Below, in pieces: positions 7,511 to 16,360 of a stretch of DNA of 64,000 nucleotides. The stretch spans positions 1 to 64,000 of the forward strand of contig NZ_BMOM01000008.1 of NCBI RefSeq assembly GCF_014647075.1, in the 5' to 3' direction. Every line of letters starts with the position of its first letter. Position 1 is the stretch's first letter. The position numbers and the translations under genes were made by a program. Source of the DNA: Deinococcus aerophilus. Lineage in GTDB: Bacteria > Deinococcota > Deinococci > Deinococcales > Deinococcaceae. The notes under the pieces were generated by a model that did no database searches, was not told the origin of the DNA, and saw only the letters and a list, made by a program, of their open reading frames with translations.

Positions 7511-9225
7511 TGCCCTCACTCAACGGAATGAATATGCTGAACATCACGTCACGACGCGCGTCCCTGCTGGTCACCCTCGCCCTGTCCACCCTGGTCTCCT
7601 GCGCTCCGAAAGACTTCCGTCCTCAAGTTGCCCAGAAGGTCGTCATCAAGCAGGGGGGAGCCGTCACCCTGCAGGTGTCCGTCGAGCGTGACGAGGGTCT
7701 GAAAGGACCCGTGACCGTGTCCCTGCGGAACCTGCCGGAGGGCGTGACGGGTTCGACCACCACGCTGGCAGAGACGCAGACGAGTGGTCAGATTGCGCTG
7801 AAGGCCACCGCCAGCGCCCCGTTGAAGCAGGCCGCGAGCGCGGCTCCTGCCGCTGAGGGTGCCGCGACTGCGGTGGACGGCCAGCCTGCCGTGGTGTTCT
7901 CCGCGGACGGCAAGACCCACGAGCTGCCGCTGGCCTTCGCGGTGCAGGCGCTCTCCGGGTCGTCCGACAAGACGTTCGGGTCGGGTGGGGTCATGCAGAT
8001 GAAGCTGGGCGTCTTCCTCAAGCGCGATCATGCCAACGCGCTGGCGGCCACGGCGGACGAGAAGATCCTCGTGGGGGGCCAGAAAGACGAACGGTTCGCG
8101 GTGTACCGCCTCAACCGAAATGGCACCGTCGATAAGGGCTTCGGGAAGGAAGGCCTTGCCGTGGGCACCGGCGCGAAGGGCACTGTCTACAAACTGCTGG
8201 TGCTGCCGGATGGCGGTGTCATCGCGGTCGGAAGTGACCAGTACGAATCGGCCGGGCTCGTGCTGGCGAAGTTCACGAAAGACGGGAAGCTCGACACGAC
8301 GTTCGGGAAGGGGGGCGTGGTCAACTACGCCGTCAATGGTCTGGAGTACCACGGCCTGAGAGACGCGGCTGTGCAGTCTGACGGCAAGGTTGTGGCTGTC
8401 GGGAGCGCTGGAACAGAAATGGGCGGGTCTGGTGGCCTCACGAACGGGAAGTCACTTGTCGTGCGGTTCAATCCGGACGGCAGTGTGGACCGGACGTTCG
8501 GGAGCGGTGGGCGCATCGTCGGGGGGATCCAGGAATACGGATCTGCAAATGACGTCGAACTAGGAGACGCAGACACGCTTCTTGTCGTGGGAACGGCCTA
8601 CACCCAGTACGGCGACTGGGAGACCAGAAATCCAAATATCTTCTACCTGGCCAGGTACCTGAGTGACGGGTCGCCAGATACCTCGTTCGGGAACAATGGG
8701 TTCGTGACCTTCTCCGCACGGGATGAGGACACGGACGTGTACGGCACGGGCGTCAGCCTCCTGCCCGACGGCAAGATGCTGACGATCGCCAACGTCACCA
8801 GGATGGATATGAACACGTTCGACTCCATGAACCAGATTCGCGTGGCCCAGTACCTCCCAGACGGCGCGCGGGACACTGAGTTCGGTGAAGAAGGTGCGGT
8901 GACGTACGACTTCGGTCACTCCGCTTACGGCATCGATCTCGCGGCCACCAAGGACGGCTTCGTCCTGACCGCTACAGTGCAACCTGAGAAGTCGGCAGAA
9001 AGTGCTCCATCCCTGGTGAAGCTCAGCAAGGCGGGCCTGGTGGACGAGTCGTTCAACTTCGACGGCCGGGTCGGCATCGGGACACTCGACGATCCGCTGA
9101 ATCCAGTCGTCCTGAACAGCGGCCAGATCGTGGCGGGCACCAGCCTTAGCCCCTTTTTCCAGGATTACGACGACAACGACGACGCGGCCAAAGTGAACGT
9201 GGAACTCGTCAGGATCAACCCATGA
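7510..9225 (+). CDS. Lipoprotein with delta-60 repeats, between mod and res
   Basis: About 563-571 residues. The N-terminus is a lipoprotein signal (RRASLLVTLALSTLVSC, then APKDF), so export and lipidation at that Cys are likely. An Ig-like segment follows (VTLQVSVERDEGLKGPV...). From about residue 155 there are some seven repeats of the delta-60 type, each ending D-x-x-FG-x-x-G: DKTFGSGG, DKGFGKEG, DTTFGKGG, DRTFGSGG, DTSFGNNG, DTEFGEEG and a diverged DESFNFDG. Such repeats form beta-propeller-like folds in surface proteins. The ATG at 7510 overlaps the mod stop by one base; in-frame ATGs at 7528 and 7534 are also plausible, and the last gives the tightest signal peptide. A surface protein inside a restriction-modification operon is unusual. 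Confidence 0.85.
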   Translation: MPSLNGMNMLNITSRRASLLVTLALSTLVSCAPKDFRPQVAQKVVIKQGGAVTLQVSVERDEGLKGPVTVSLRNLPEGVTGSTTTLAETQTSGQIALKATASAPLKQAASAAPAAEGAATAVDGQPAVVFSADGKTHELPLAFAVQALSGSSDKTFGSGGVMQMKLGVFLKRDHANALAATADEKILVGGQKDERFAVYRLNRNGTVDKGFGKEGLAVGTGAKGTVYKLLVLPDGGVIAVGSDQYESAGLVLAKFTKDGKLDTTFGKGGVVNYAVNGLEYHGLRDAAVQSDGKVVAVGSAGTEMGGSGGLTNGKSLVVRFNPDGSVDRTFGSGGRIVGGIQEYGSANDVELGDADTLLVVGTAYTQYGDWETRNPNIFYLARYLSDGSPDTSFGNNGFVTFSARDEDTDVYGTGVSLLPDGKMLTIANVTRMDMNTFDSMNQIRVAQYLPDGARDTEFGEEGAVTYDFGHSAYGIDLAATKDGFVLTATVQPEKSAESAPSLVKLSKAGLVDESFNFDGRVGIGTLDDPLNPVVLNSGQIVAGTSLSPFFQDYDDNDDAAKVNVELVRINP

Positions 9226-9255
9226 GCGCCTGGATCACCGCTGGAGGCCACGGCA

Positions 9256-12200
9256 ATGGCTTTTGAGTTCAAATTCAGTGCCGATCAGCCGCACCAGAAA
9301 GCGGCGCTGGACGGCGTGCTCGAACTGTTTGAGGGCTTCTCGGCCTCCCACACTGAAGGCACAATCCTCGATGAGGTCTTCCCGAACCTGCCGGACGCGG
9401 AGATGCTGGACGAGGAGTGGCTGGCCGAGAACCTGGGATTCGTTCAGGGGCAGCACAACACGCAGTACCCGGCGGCACCCGTCCCGATGCGGGGTCTGGA
9501 GATGGGAGCCGAGGCGGACGGCATGATGCTCGACGGGGTCAGCAACGATTCCCACCGGGCGCCGCACTTCACGGTGGAGATGGAGACCGGCACCGGGAAG
9601 ACGTATGTGTATTTCCGGTCGATGCACGAGCTGTACCGCCGGCATGGGTTCCGGAAGTTCATCATTGTGGTGCCGAGCGTGGCGATCCTGGAAGGGGTCA
9701 AGAAATCCTTCGAGATCACCCGGAAGCATTTCGAGCAACTGTACGGCGTGACGAACTTCCGCCTGATCGAGTACGACGGGGCGAGGCTGGGGCAGCTGCG
9801 GAACTTCGCGCAGAGTCAGACGCCGGTGGTCATGGTGATGACCATGCAGAGCTTCAACACGGCCGGCCGCAACTTCTACAAGCCGACCGAGAAGCTCGCC
9901 GGGGCCCGCCTGCCCTACCAGTGGGTGCAGGAGACGCGCCCGGTGGTGATTCTGGACGAACCGCAGAACATGGGCAGCGATAAGGCCAAGGAGGCCATCC
10001 GGACCCTCAAGCCGCTGTTCGTGCTGCGCTACTCGGCCACGCACCGTCCGGGGGAGACGCCCAACACCGTCTACCGCCTCACGCCGCTGGAGGCGTTCCG
10101 GCAGGGACTCGTCAAGCAGATCGAGGTGGTGGGCATCAGTGACCTCTCCGGGCTGAACGTGCCGCAGTTCCGCATCGAGGAGATCACCCGCAACCCGATC
10201 ACCGCGAAGGTCAAGACGGTGGTCATGCAGGACGGCGTGGGCAGTGAGCAGGTCGTCACCCTGAAATCCGGCGATGACCTCTTCAAGAAGACAAAGAACC
10301 CCGACCATCAGGGGTTCGTCGTAGAGAGCATCGGCGTGGCGAAAGACGACCTGCCGGGGTTCGTGCGGTTCGAGAACGGTGAGGAGTTCGGCACCGGGGA
10401 CGAGGTGATCGGGTCCCGGACGGAGATCTGGCGAGCGCAGATCCGCGAGACCATCCAGACGCACTTCGAGCGGCAGCGACAGCTCCGAGGCAAGGGCGTC
10501 AAGGTGCTGTCGCTGTTCTTCATCGACCGGGTCGCGAACTACCAGGGGCAGCCCGGCACCATCCGCAAGCTGTTCGAGGAGGAGTACGCGAAACTCCAGC
10601 CGATGTACGCGGACGGGCCGGTGCTGGACGCCAGGGACGTTCACCGGGGGTACTTCGCCTCGAAGAGGGTCAAGGACCGGGAAGTGGTGAGTGACGAGCT
10701 GCAGAAGGCCGATAGTGACGAGGCGAAGGAGACCTTCAAACTCATCATGCGGGAGAAGGAGCGCCTGCTGTCGTTCGAGGAACCGGTCTCGTTCATCTTC
10801 GCGCACAGCGCCCTGAAAGAAGGCTGGGACAACCCGAACGTCTTCCAGATCTGCACGCTGAACCAGACGGTGAGCAGCACCAAGAAACGCCAGGAGATCG
10901 GGCGTGGCCTGCGCCTGTGCGTGGACCAGGACGGGAACCGCCCCGAGGGGTTCAACCTGAACATCCTGACGGTGATCGCCAACGAGAGTTACGAGTCGTA
11001 CGTGGCGAACCTGCAGCAGAACTATGCGGATGACGGGGAGGGAGCGCCCCCGCCGCCGAAGAAACCGTCGCAGGCGGTCGCCAGGCGCCGGGACGAGCTG
11101 TTCCAGGGTGAGGCGTTTCAGGCGTTCTGGCAGAAGCTCTGCAAGCGGCTCGCGTACCGCATCGAGGTGGACACGGACGTGCTGGTGGACGAGGCCGTGG
11201 CCGCGCTGAAGACGGCAAAGTTCCCGCAACCGGTGATGACGGTCAGCCGGGGGCAGTTCATCGTCCGGCAGTACGAAGTGCGACTCGAGAAGGTGATCGG
11301 TGAGGCCGCTGTACTGCAGATTCACACCCGCGATTCCCGGGCCGAATCACAACCGTCACTAGGGTTGACGTCCGCGTCGACCTCGCAGCAGCAGGTGGTC
11401 CTCCACGAGAAGCAGGACCTCAGCACGAAGTTCCCGGTGGGCGACGCACGCCGTCAGCACTTCCGCAAGTGGAAATTGCAGCGCGTCTGGGAGCAGTACG
11501 GTGAGGCCCGCATCAAGTTCGACAACGAGGTGGAGGTCAGCCCGAGCGAACCGTACCGCTTCGAAGTGCAGGTGACGCTGCCCAGGGAGACAGTCACCGT
11601 GCAGGCCGAAGCGCACGCGCAGCCCATCCCGGACTTCATCGGCCGGGCCGCCGGGGAGACGGATCTCACGCGGGCGACGCTCATCCACATCTTCCAGAGT
11701 CTCCCGGACGACGTGAAGGAGAAACTGCTGATCAACCCGGAAGGCTGGACGAACGTCTTCGTCGCGACGCTCCAGGACGTGCTGGCCGACCACGTGGCAC
11801 GCCGCGTGGAGTACTTCGGCGAGACGTCCGACATCGGCCCGGCCGAGGAGTTCTTTGGTGCGGAAGTGAAGCAGCCGCAGCGGGAACTGATCGAGGATCA
11901 GACCGGGAAGGCCCTGTACGACCGGGTGCAGATCGACTCGGACGTCGAGCGGACCTTCGTGGAGCAGTCCCTCCGGAGCGACGGGGATCACATCGCGGTG
12001 TACTTCAAGTTCCCCCCGAAGTTCAAACTGGGCCTGCCCCGCGTGATCGGGAACTACAACCCGGACTGGGGCGTCGTGCGGCTCGCGGGTGAGCACACCC
12101 GCGTGGAACTCGTCCGCGAAACGAAGGGATCGGAGAACGAGGCGACGCTGCGGTTCGAGAGCGAGAAACGGAAGATCCGGGCCGCGAGGCGGTACTTTGC

Positions 12201-12312
12201 GGCGCTGGGCATCGACTACCGGGTGGTGACCGGTGAGACAGGACGCTACTGGGACGCAGAAGGTACGCCGGCCGCTGGGGCTCCTGGTCTGTTCGGCGGT
12301 GTCGGTGGGTGA
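9256..12312 (+). CDS. res: Type III restriction endonuclease subunit (Res)
   Basis: A 1018-residue SF2 translocase-nuclease. Walker A is METGTGKT (residues 109-116), motif II DEPQ (234-237), motif VI QEIGRGLRL (from 546). The C-terminal PD-(D/E)XK endonuclease shows NPDW (D937) and RETKG (E955, K957). Length and motif order are those of type III Res, which with Mod cleaves DNA after ATP-driven communication between sites. A GGAGG ribosome site lies nine bases before the ATG. All key motifs appear intact, so the enzyme is probably active. It is the last gene of the operon, and no terminator is obvious in the 142 bases before the convergent GIY-YIG gene. Confidence 0.94.
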   Translation: MAFEFKFSADQPHQKAALDGVLELFEGFSASHTEGTILDEVFPNLPDAEMLDEEWLAENLGFVQGQHNTQYPAAPVPMRGLEMGAEADGMMLDGVSNDSHRAPHFTVEMETGTGKTYVYFRSMHELYRRHGFRKFIIVVPSVAILEGVKKSFEITRKHFEQLYGVTNFRLIEYDGARLGQLRNFAQSQTPVVMVMTMQSFNTAGRNFYKPTEKLAGARLPYQWVQETRPVVILDEPQNMGSDKAKEAIRTLKPLFVLRYSATHRPGETPNTVYRLTPLEAFRQGLVKQIEVVGISDLSGLNVPQFRIEEITRNPITAKVKTVVMQDGVGSEQVVTLKSGDDLFKKTKNPDHQGFVVESIGVAKDDLPGFVRFENGEEFGTGDEVIGSRTEIWRAQIRETIQTHFERQRQLRGKGVKVLSLFFIDRVANYQGQPGTIRKLFEEEYAKLQPMYADGPVLDARDVHRGYFASKRVKDREVVSDELQKADSDEAKETFKLIMREKERLLSFEEPVSFIFAHSALKEGWDNPNVFQICTLNQTVSSTKKRQEIGRGLRLCVDQDGNRPEGFNLNILTVIANESYESYVANLQQNYADDGEGAPPPPKKPSQAVARRRDELFQGEAFQAFWQKLCKRLAYRIEVDTDVLVDEAVAALKTAKFPQPVMTVSRGQFIVRQYEVRLEKVIGEAAVLQIHTRDSRAESQPSLGLTSASTSQQQVVLHEKQDLSTKFPVGDARRQHFRKWKLQRVWEQYGEARIKFDNEVEVSPSEPYRFEVQVTLPRETVTVQAEAHAQPIPDFIGRAAGETDLTRATLIHIFQSLPDDVKEKLLINPEGWTNVFVATLQDVLADHVARRVEYFGETSDIGPAEEFFGAEVKQPQRELIEDQTGKALYDRVQIDSDVERTFVEQSLRSDGDHIAVYFKFPPKFKLGLPRVIGNYNPDWGVVRLAGEHTRVELVRETKGSENEATLRFESEKRKIRAARRYFAALGIDYRVVTGETGRYWDAEGTPAAGAPGLFGGVGG

Positions 12313-12454
12313 ATGACCCCGCTGGCGGTCGAGTCCGCTGGTCGAAGTCGATATGGTTACGGTGGCGTCACCTCGAGGGCTTCTGCTTCAGGTGGTGACG
12401 CCCGGCCCCTTCCTGGCTTGGCATGTTCTAAACGGCGTAGGATATTTAGCGTGT

Positions 12455-13519
12455 CTAGCCCTCTAATTTTAAGTTGCTCCAATATTTCACTACATGATCA
12501 GCATTTGTTACGGTCATCTGGGACAATTGGGGAGCGTGCTCAGGAGGCCAGATGTGCGATGGCCAGCCGCGCACTTTCGTCGGCCATGTGGATAACATAT
12601 CGGGATTTTGCAATGTCAGCAGATCACGCCATATGCACAGGCGCCGTAGGTGCATTGGAGAGGGCACATGAAGAGAGCGCCAAAGCCAAGGTGAAGCAAG
12701 CTCTGAGGATATGTGACTGCTTAATGCACTGACAAAGTTTGGATATAACTGTAGTCGGTTTAGGATGTCTGTTGGATTTAAATTTCCTGTGCGCATTAAG
12801 TCGGTGGACCCAAGTACCAATTGCGGCGTCAGTCGTTTTGGTTCTTGAAGTAGTGTCAAAAATATATTGGCCAGTGCGGGACGCAGCGTAGGTGCTGCTT
12901 GCACTGCCCAGAATAGGGTCGGCCCACCTTCCATCACCAGAAGTTTGAGCCAATCGCCTGGTTCAACCTTGACTGATCCAATCAACACCTGTGTAACTAG
13001 AATCGCTGCCCCTTGTTGATGTCCTTCATTGACAGCGGCCATTACTGCGGTAAGTGCCCCCATACCTTGTGTTTTGATGAGCTGAGTCAGATGTGTAGAC
13101 AGTATGGGCGACATGCCTCGACCTTCCGTAGAGGGCTTCAGTAATAAATCGAATGCAGCACGCACAACATACCAGGGCACTGTCGGGTTTTGCGCAGATG
13201 TAGTCTCTACTATCGGATCAATGAGTTGCTCAACGACTTGTTGGGAACTTTGGTTGAGCGCCTCCAAAACAACCTCATGCACCTTCATTTGGAAAAACTC
13301 ACGACTTCGTTCAATCCGTCGGGACGCGAAGGTTTGATGCAAATGCATTTCTAATCCTGCAGGATCTGGGCTCCATAGGCAAAATTCGACTCTGAATGGT
13401 GTGGGAACACCAGTGGTACGCAACGATTGAGCACGGCTAAAGGGATCTTGGCGGGTACGCCCAATTTTCAAAAGCCCCGGCATGCTGGCATTGCTCAGGA
13501 CGTAAACGTAGCCACTCAC
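12455..13519 (-). CDS. GIY-YIG superfamily protein (T5orf172/Mug113-like), low GC
   Basis: 354 residues. The N-terminal 80 or so match the T5orf172/Mug113 branch of the GIY-YIG nucleases: YVYVLSN...LLKIGRT...RAQSLRTTGVPTPF, then E (in LEMHLHQTF) and the ending SREFFQM. Mobile-element and phage proteins often carry this domain. The remaining 270 residues look helical and are not recognised. Base composition is near 50% G+C by eye, far below the neighbours, which points to recent transfer. The start is GTG 13519 with a TAATAA box just upstream and no clear ribosome site. It converges on the Res gene. Nuclease activity is inferred; a DNA-binding role is possible. Confidence 0.75.
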   Translation of the reverse strand: MSGYVYVLSNASMPGLLKIGRTRQDPFSRAQSLRTTGVPTPFRVEFCLWSPDPAGLEMHLHQTFASRRIERSREFFQMKVHEVVLEALNQSSQQVVEQLIDPIVETTSAQNPTVPWYVVRAAFDLLLKPSTEGRGMSPILSTHLTQLIKTQGMGALTAVMAAVNEGHQQGAAILVTQVLIGSVKVEPGDWLKLLVMEGGPTLFWAVQAAPTLRPALANIFLTLLQEPKRLTPQLVLGSTDLMRTGNLNPTDILNRLQLYPNFVSALSSHISSELASPWLWRSLHVPSPMHLRRLCIWRDLLTLQNPDMLSTWPTKVRGWPSHIWPPEHAPQLSQMTVTNADHVVKYWSNLKLEG

Positions 13520-13765
13520 GTTATTAGCCTGTGACGAGTAGGCCGCCTCGCGGCATTCCGCTTGAACTTAGAGTTGTGGATTGTAAGGATGGTCGTTCCC
13601 ACCTTGGAGATGTAAAATCCTGTGCTCACCTTTCCGTCTCCCGCATATCATCTGCATTCATCTGTCACATCACTTTGACTCTTTGCTCGGTTGACTGCCA
13701 AGCATAGTCTGATTCAGTACCTATCTTCACCCAGCCCTGAACGGGGACGGGATGGAGGAAAGGTC

Positions 13766-14018
13766 ATGAGTCATCCCCATGGGGATAAGGATGGGGTCAT
13801 CCCCCGAACATCGCCGCGTCTCTGAATGCTCTCCTGGACGGCCTCAATCAAGGGGATGAGGAAAACTCCCTGGGGATGACCTCGGGGCTGTGCTCAAAGA
13901 GTTGGTGGCCATGAAGGGGGTCGTCTTCCCGGGGTTGTATCGCGCTCGGCGGGGCCACTTCTATGCGGATCTGCCGGTCTCAGGTTCTGGCTTTGAAGGG
14001 CTTTCCTCGGGTTGTTGA
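13766..14018 (+). pseudogene. Frameshifted small gene (about 84 codons when repaired)
   Basis: A strong ribosome site (GGAGGAAAGG) sits six bases before ATG 13766. That frame reads 19 codons (MSHPHGDKDGVIPRTSPRL) and stops at 13825. Restoring one C in the C5 run near 13802-13806 would join it to a second open frame. That frame continues as NIAASLNALLDGLNQGDE, through MKGVVFPGLYRARRG, and ends at 14018. The two halves together look like one small acidic-then-basic protein. It may be a decayed gene, a sequencing error or a programmed slip. The family is unknown. It lies in the 574-base gap between the GIY-YIG gene and the next secreted protein, where I see nothing else. Confidence 0.4.
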
Positions 14019-14092
14019 TCACCCATTGGGGGTGCGCCTACGCATGGTCAACTTCGCTTGCCGGAGCACAGAGGGGCGGGCATCATGACCGC

Positions 14093-15130
14093 ATGACACG
14101 CATGAGCCTCCGGGCCCGCGGACTGGCCCTGCTCGCCGCCCTCGCCGCAGGCAGCGTCCACGCCATTGACCGGGTCCCCGGCACGCAGACCTACTACTCC
14201 AGCCGCACCGACCCGATCACCGACGTGAACACCAGCTTCGTGATCATCTACGAGGTCAATGACTTGGCTGAGCAGACCTACCTCACCTTCCGTTGTGCCG
14301 ACGATGGAAGGCCAGAGCTGTGGGCAGCCCTCAACTCCAAGAACGATCTGCTGAGCGAGCAGGACGCTGCCCTCGGCCTGATGCCCGCCGTCACCATGCG
14401 CTTGGGCAGCGACGCGCCCATCGTGCTGTCCAGCCGGGACTTGAGCAGCGTGGTGAACCAGAACGACGAGGTGAAGACCACTGCCTTGGCGATCAACTCT
14501 ACGGCGGTGCGCCAGGTGGTCAACGGTCTGGTCAGCGGAAAACGACTCGTGGTCCGGGTCAATCGGTCCTCGGGCGGACAGGCGCTGACCTACACCTTCC
14601 CGGCGGGCGGCTTCGCGACTGCCTGGGGACAGGTGAACGGCTGCGCGATGGGTCCGGCGAGGACGTCCGCTTCAGCTCAGCCGCAGTCCAACGTGGTGCT
14701 CACGCCTCCGAGTGGAACGGCTGCCCCTAAGTTCACCCGCTGGTACTTCACGACCTGCCGTGACACCGGGATTGGGGCGGTGCGCACGGGTCTGGTCGCC
14801 GGCCGCGCCCACCTGTGTGACTTGGTGATCGAGACAGTGCCCAACGGAGCCCAGCCGGTGGGCGCGACCTTCCGTTATGAGCTGGAGTACCGCGAGGGAG
14901 GACGCACCGGGAAGCTGATGCTGGAGACGACCGACGTCTGGCCCTCGAGTGGGGGAGCGGTGATAGCCTTCCGGCAGAACGGCAACAACCTGATCTTCAC
15001 GCTGCCGCTGAACGTGCGGGCGCGGGCCGATCGGGTCTACACCAGCATCAATGTCACGGCGAACGTGACCTTCAGCAACGGGAGCAGCAAGAAGGTGTAC
15101 GAGCCGCTGCCGGTCAAGCCCGCCAATTGA
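14093..15130 (+). CDS. Secreted protein of unknown function
   Basis: 345 residues starting MTRMSLRARGLALLAALAAG, a Sec signal peptide with cleavage likely after VHA. The mature part is beta-rich and has five cysteines. It is not recognised; segments such as TYLTFRCADDGRPELW resemble exported proteins that sense or bind at the cell surface, but no family can be named. Three nearby in-frame ATGs exist; 14093 gives a full signal peptide. Its stop overlaps the start of the next gene (TGATG), so the two secreted proteins are probably made together. It lies inside the island, left of the tRNA remnant. Confidence 0.75.
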   Translation: MTRMSLRARGLALLAALAAGSVHAIDRVPGTQTYYSSRTDPITDVNTSFVIIYEVNDLAEQTYLTFRCADDGRPELWAALNSKNDLLSEQDAALGLMPAVTMRLGSDAPIVLSSRDLSSVVNQNDEVKTTALAINSTAVRQVVNGLVSGKRLVVRVNRSSGGQALTYTFPAGGFATAWGQVNGCAMGPARTSASAQPQSNVVLTPPSGTAAPKFTRWYFTTCRDTGIGAVRTGLVAGRAHLCDLVIETVPNGAQPVGATFRYELEYREGGRTGKLMLETTDVWPSSGGAVIAFRQNGNNLIFTLPLNVRARADRVYTSINVTANVTFSNGSSKKVYEPLPVKPAN

Positions 15131-15978
15131 TGGGTGTGGGATATGGCTGGAGGTGGCGCAGGCAGCGTGAGGTTCTGTTGCTCGGCATGCTCAGCGTGAC
15201 CCAGGCGCAGAGCGCACCGACCAGCGCTGTAGCGGACGCGATGGCGCGGTCCCTGAGCTCAGCCTTCGCCGCCTGTGGTGCGACGCCCGCCCTGAACGTG
15301 CCCCTCAGCCTCGCGGCGGCGGACCTGCTGAACGGCTATGAACTCGACGCGGCCCTCAAGAGGCAGAAGTTCCGGCCTCACGACTTCTCCTCGTTCAGCA
15401 TGACGTACCACGGTGATGTGGCGTGGGTCAAAGCGCAGATCCGGGGACAGTGCGGCAAGATGGTGGGCTTCAAGGCCTTCGGGCTGGCGCTGGACGGCAC
15501 ACGCCTACAGGTGATCCTGGCCACCGAGGCGCGGGTGGACCTGAGCCAGTCGCAGCGCTGGATGACGGCCTTCCTGGATGCGACCAACCGGGCCCGCTTC
15601 CAGGGTCAGAAGTGCGGCGGGAAGTTGATGAACGCCGTGCCGCCCCTGAAATGGGACCCCCGGCTGGCCGGCGCCGCGGCGCGGCACGCCGGGGACATGG
15701 TGCAGCTGAACTTCCGGGGCCACGTGAACCCCACCGACAGCAGCACACCGCAGCGGCGGGCGGCGGCGCTGGGCTTTGTGGGGGCGGTGGGCGAGAACAT
15801 CGCGTATGGGCCGATCACGGCGCAGGAGGCCGTGCAGGAGCTTCTGACCAGCCCAGGGCACTGCGAGAACCTGATGGACCCGGACTGGACATTGTTCGGT
15901 GGATCGGTGAACAACGGGAAGCCGGACACCCTGTTCTCGACGTACTGGGTGCAGGTCTTCGGGATGGAGCGGCGCTGA
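15130..15978 (+). CDS. Secreted CAP-domain (SCP/PR-1-like) protein
   Basis: 282 residues. The N-terminus WRWRRQREVLLLGMLSVTQAQS is a probable signal peptide. After an unassigned region of about 120 residues, a CAP domain covers roughly 130-282: FLDATNRARF, LKWDPRLAGAAARHAGDM, FRGHVNP, VGENIAYG, AVQELLTSPGHCENLMDPDWTLFG. The two CAP histidines are in FRGHVNP and SPGHCENL, and both acidic partners (ENIAYG and the Asp/Glu near CENLM) are visible. CAP proteins are secreted and bind lipids or peptides, with variable roles. The gene is coupled to the upstream secreted protein by TGATG and is followed by a terminator 20 bases past its stop. Confidence 0.85.
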   Translation: MGVGYGWRWRRQREVLLLGMLSVTQAQSAPTSAVADAMARSLSSAFAACGATPALNVPLSLAAADLLNGYELDAALKRQKFRPHDFSSFSMTYHGDVAWVKAQIRGQCGKMVGFKAFGLALDGTRLQVILATEARVDLSQSQRWMTAFLDATNRARFQGQKCGGKLMNAVPPLKWDPRLAGAAARHAGDMVQLNFRGHVNPTDSSTPQRRAAALGFVGAVGENIAYGPITAQEAVQELLTSPGHCENLMDPDWTLFGGSVNNGKPDTLFSTYWVQVFGMERR

Positions 15979-15998
15979 GCGGGAGACGAGCAAAGAAG

Positions 15999-16020
15999 AA
16001 GGCGACCCGGAGGTCGCCTT
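15999..16020 (+). terminator. Terminator after the CAP gene
   Basis: Stem AAGGCGACC / GGTCGCCTT with loop CGGA, followed by GATTTCT on the plus strand. On the minus strand the tail is CTTCTTTGCTC, the same TTCTT...GCT style seen at other terminators in this window. Confidence 0.8.
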
Positions 16021-16215
16021 GATTTCTCGAAGATAGCGTGGAATGCAGAGGAGGTCAAGGTATGCATTTGAGCCCTGATTCCAACAGGAGTTTCGCAGCA
16101 GCGAACATGCTCTCTACTGATTCCCAGTACCCGCTGCCCAATGCCTGTGCGTAGTGGGAAGCGATGGAACACGCCTTCTGCCCGTGCCACACGGGGTTTT
16201 AAAGCCATGTTTTCA

Positions 16216-16270
16216 GTGTAGTAGCAGTGTAGTAGCAAGCCAAAACGGGTCATTCCTGCTTATTCCTGCT
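16216..16270. repeat. Short tandem repeats near the att site
   Basis: Two perfect head-to-tail copies of GTGTAGTAGCA (16216-16226 and 16227-16237) are followed after a short gap by two copies of ATTCCTGCT (16252-16260 and 16262-16270). Short direct repeats beside a tRNA attachment core are typical of arm-type binding sites for tyrosine integrases. A perfect TATAAT lies at 16308-16313. The 732 bases between the CAP gene and the truncated gene at 16710 hold only these repeats, the tRNA remnant and its terminator. Confidence 0.5.
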
Positions 16271-16360
16271 CACTCCTAACCGTTCATAGAATGCTGTCCC
16301 AGACGCATATAATGCTTAGGCGCTAGGCTCTCTCAGAGGTCCTTAGGAATTGTGATGCGT

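Noticed and set aside
9235..11325. Very long minus-strand open frame opposite res
   Set aside because: It is a high-GC shadow of the Res gene, which has full motifs; the minus frame has low-complexity Leu/His/Arg-rich sequence.
12313..12732. Plus-strand frame after res
   Set aside because: No family features; its 3' part is antisense to the GIY-YIG gene.
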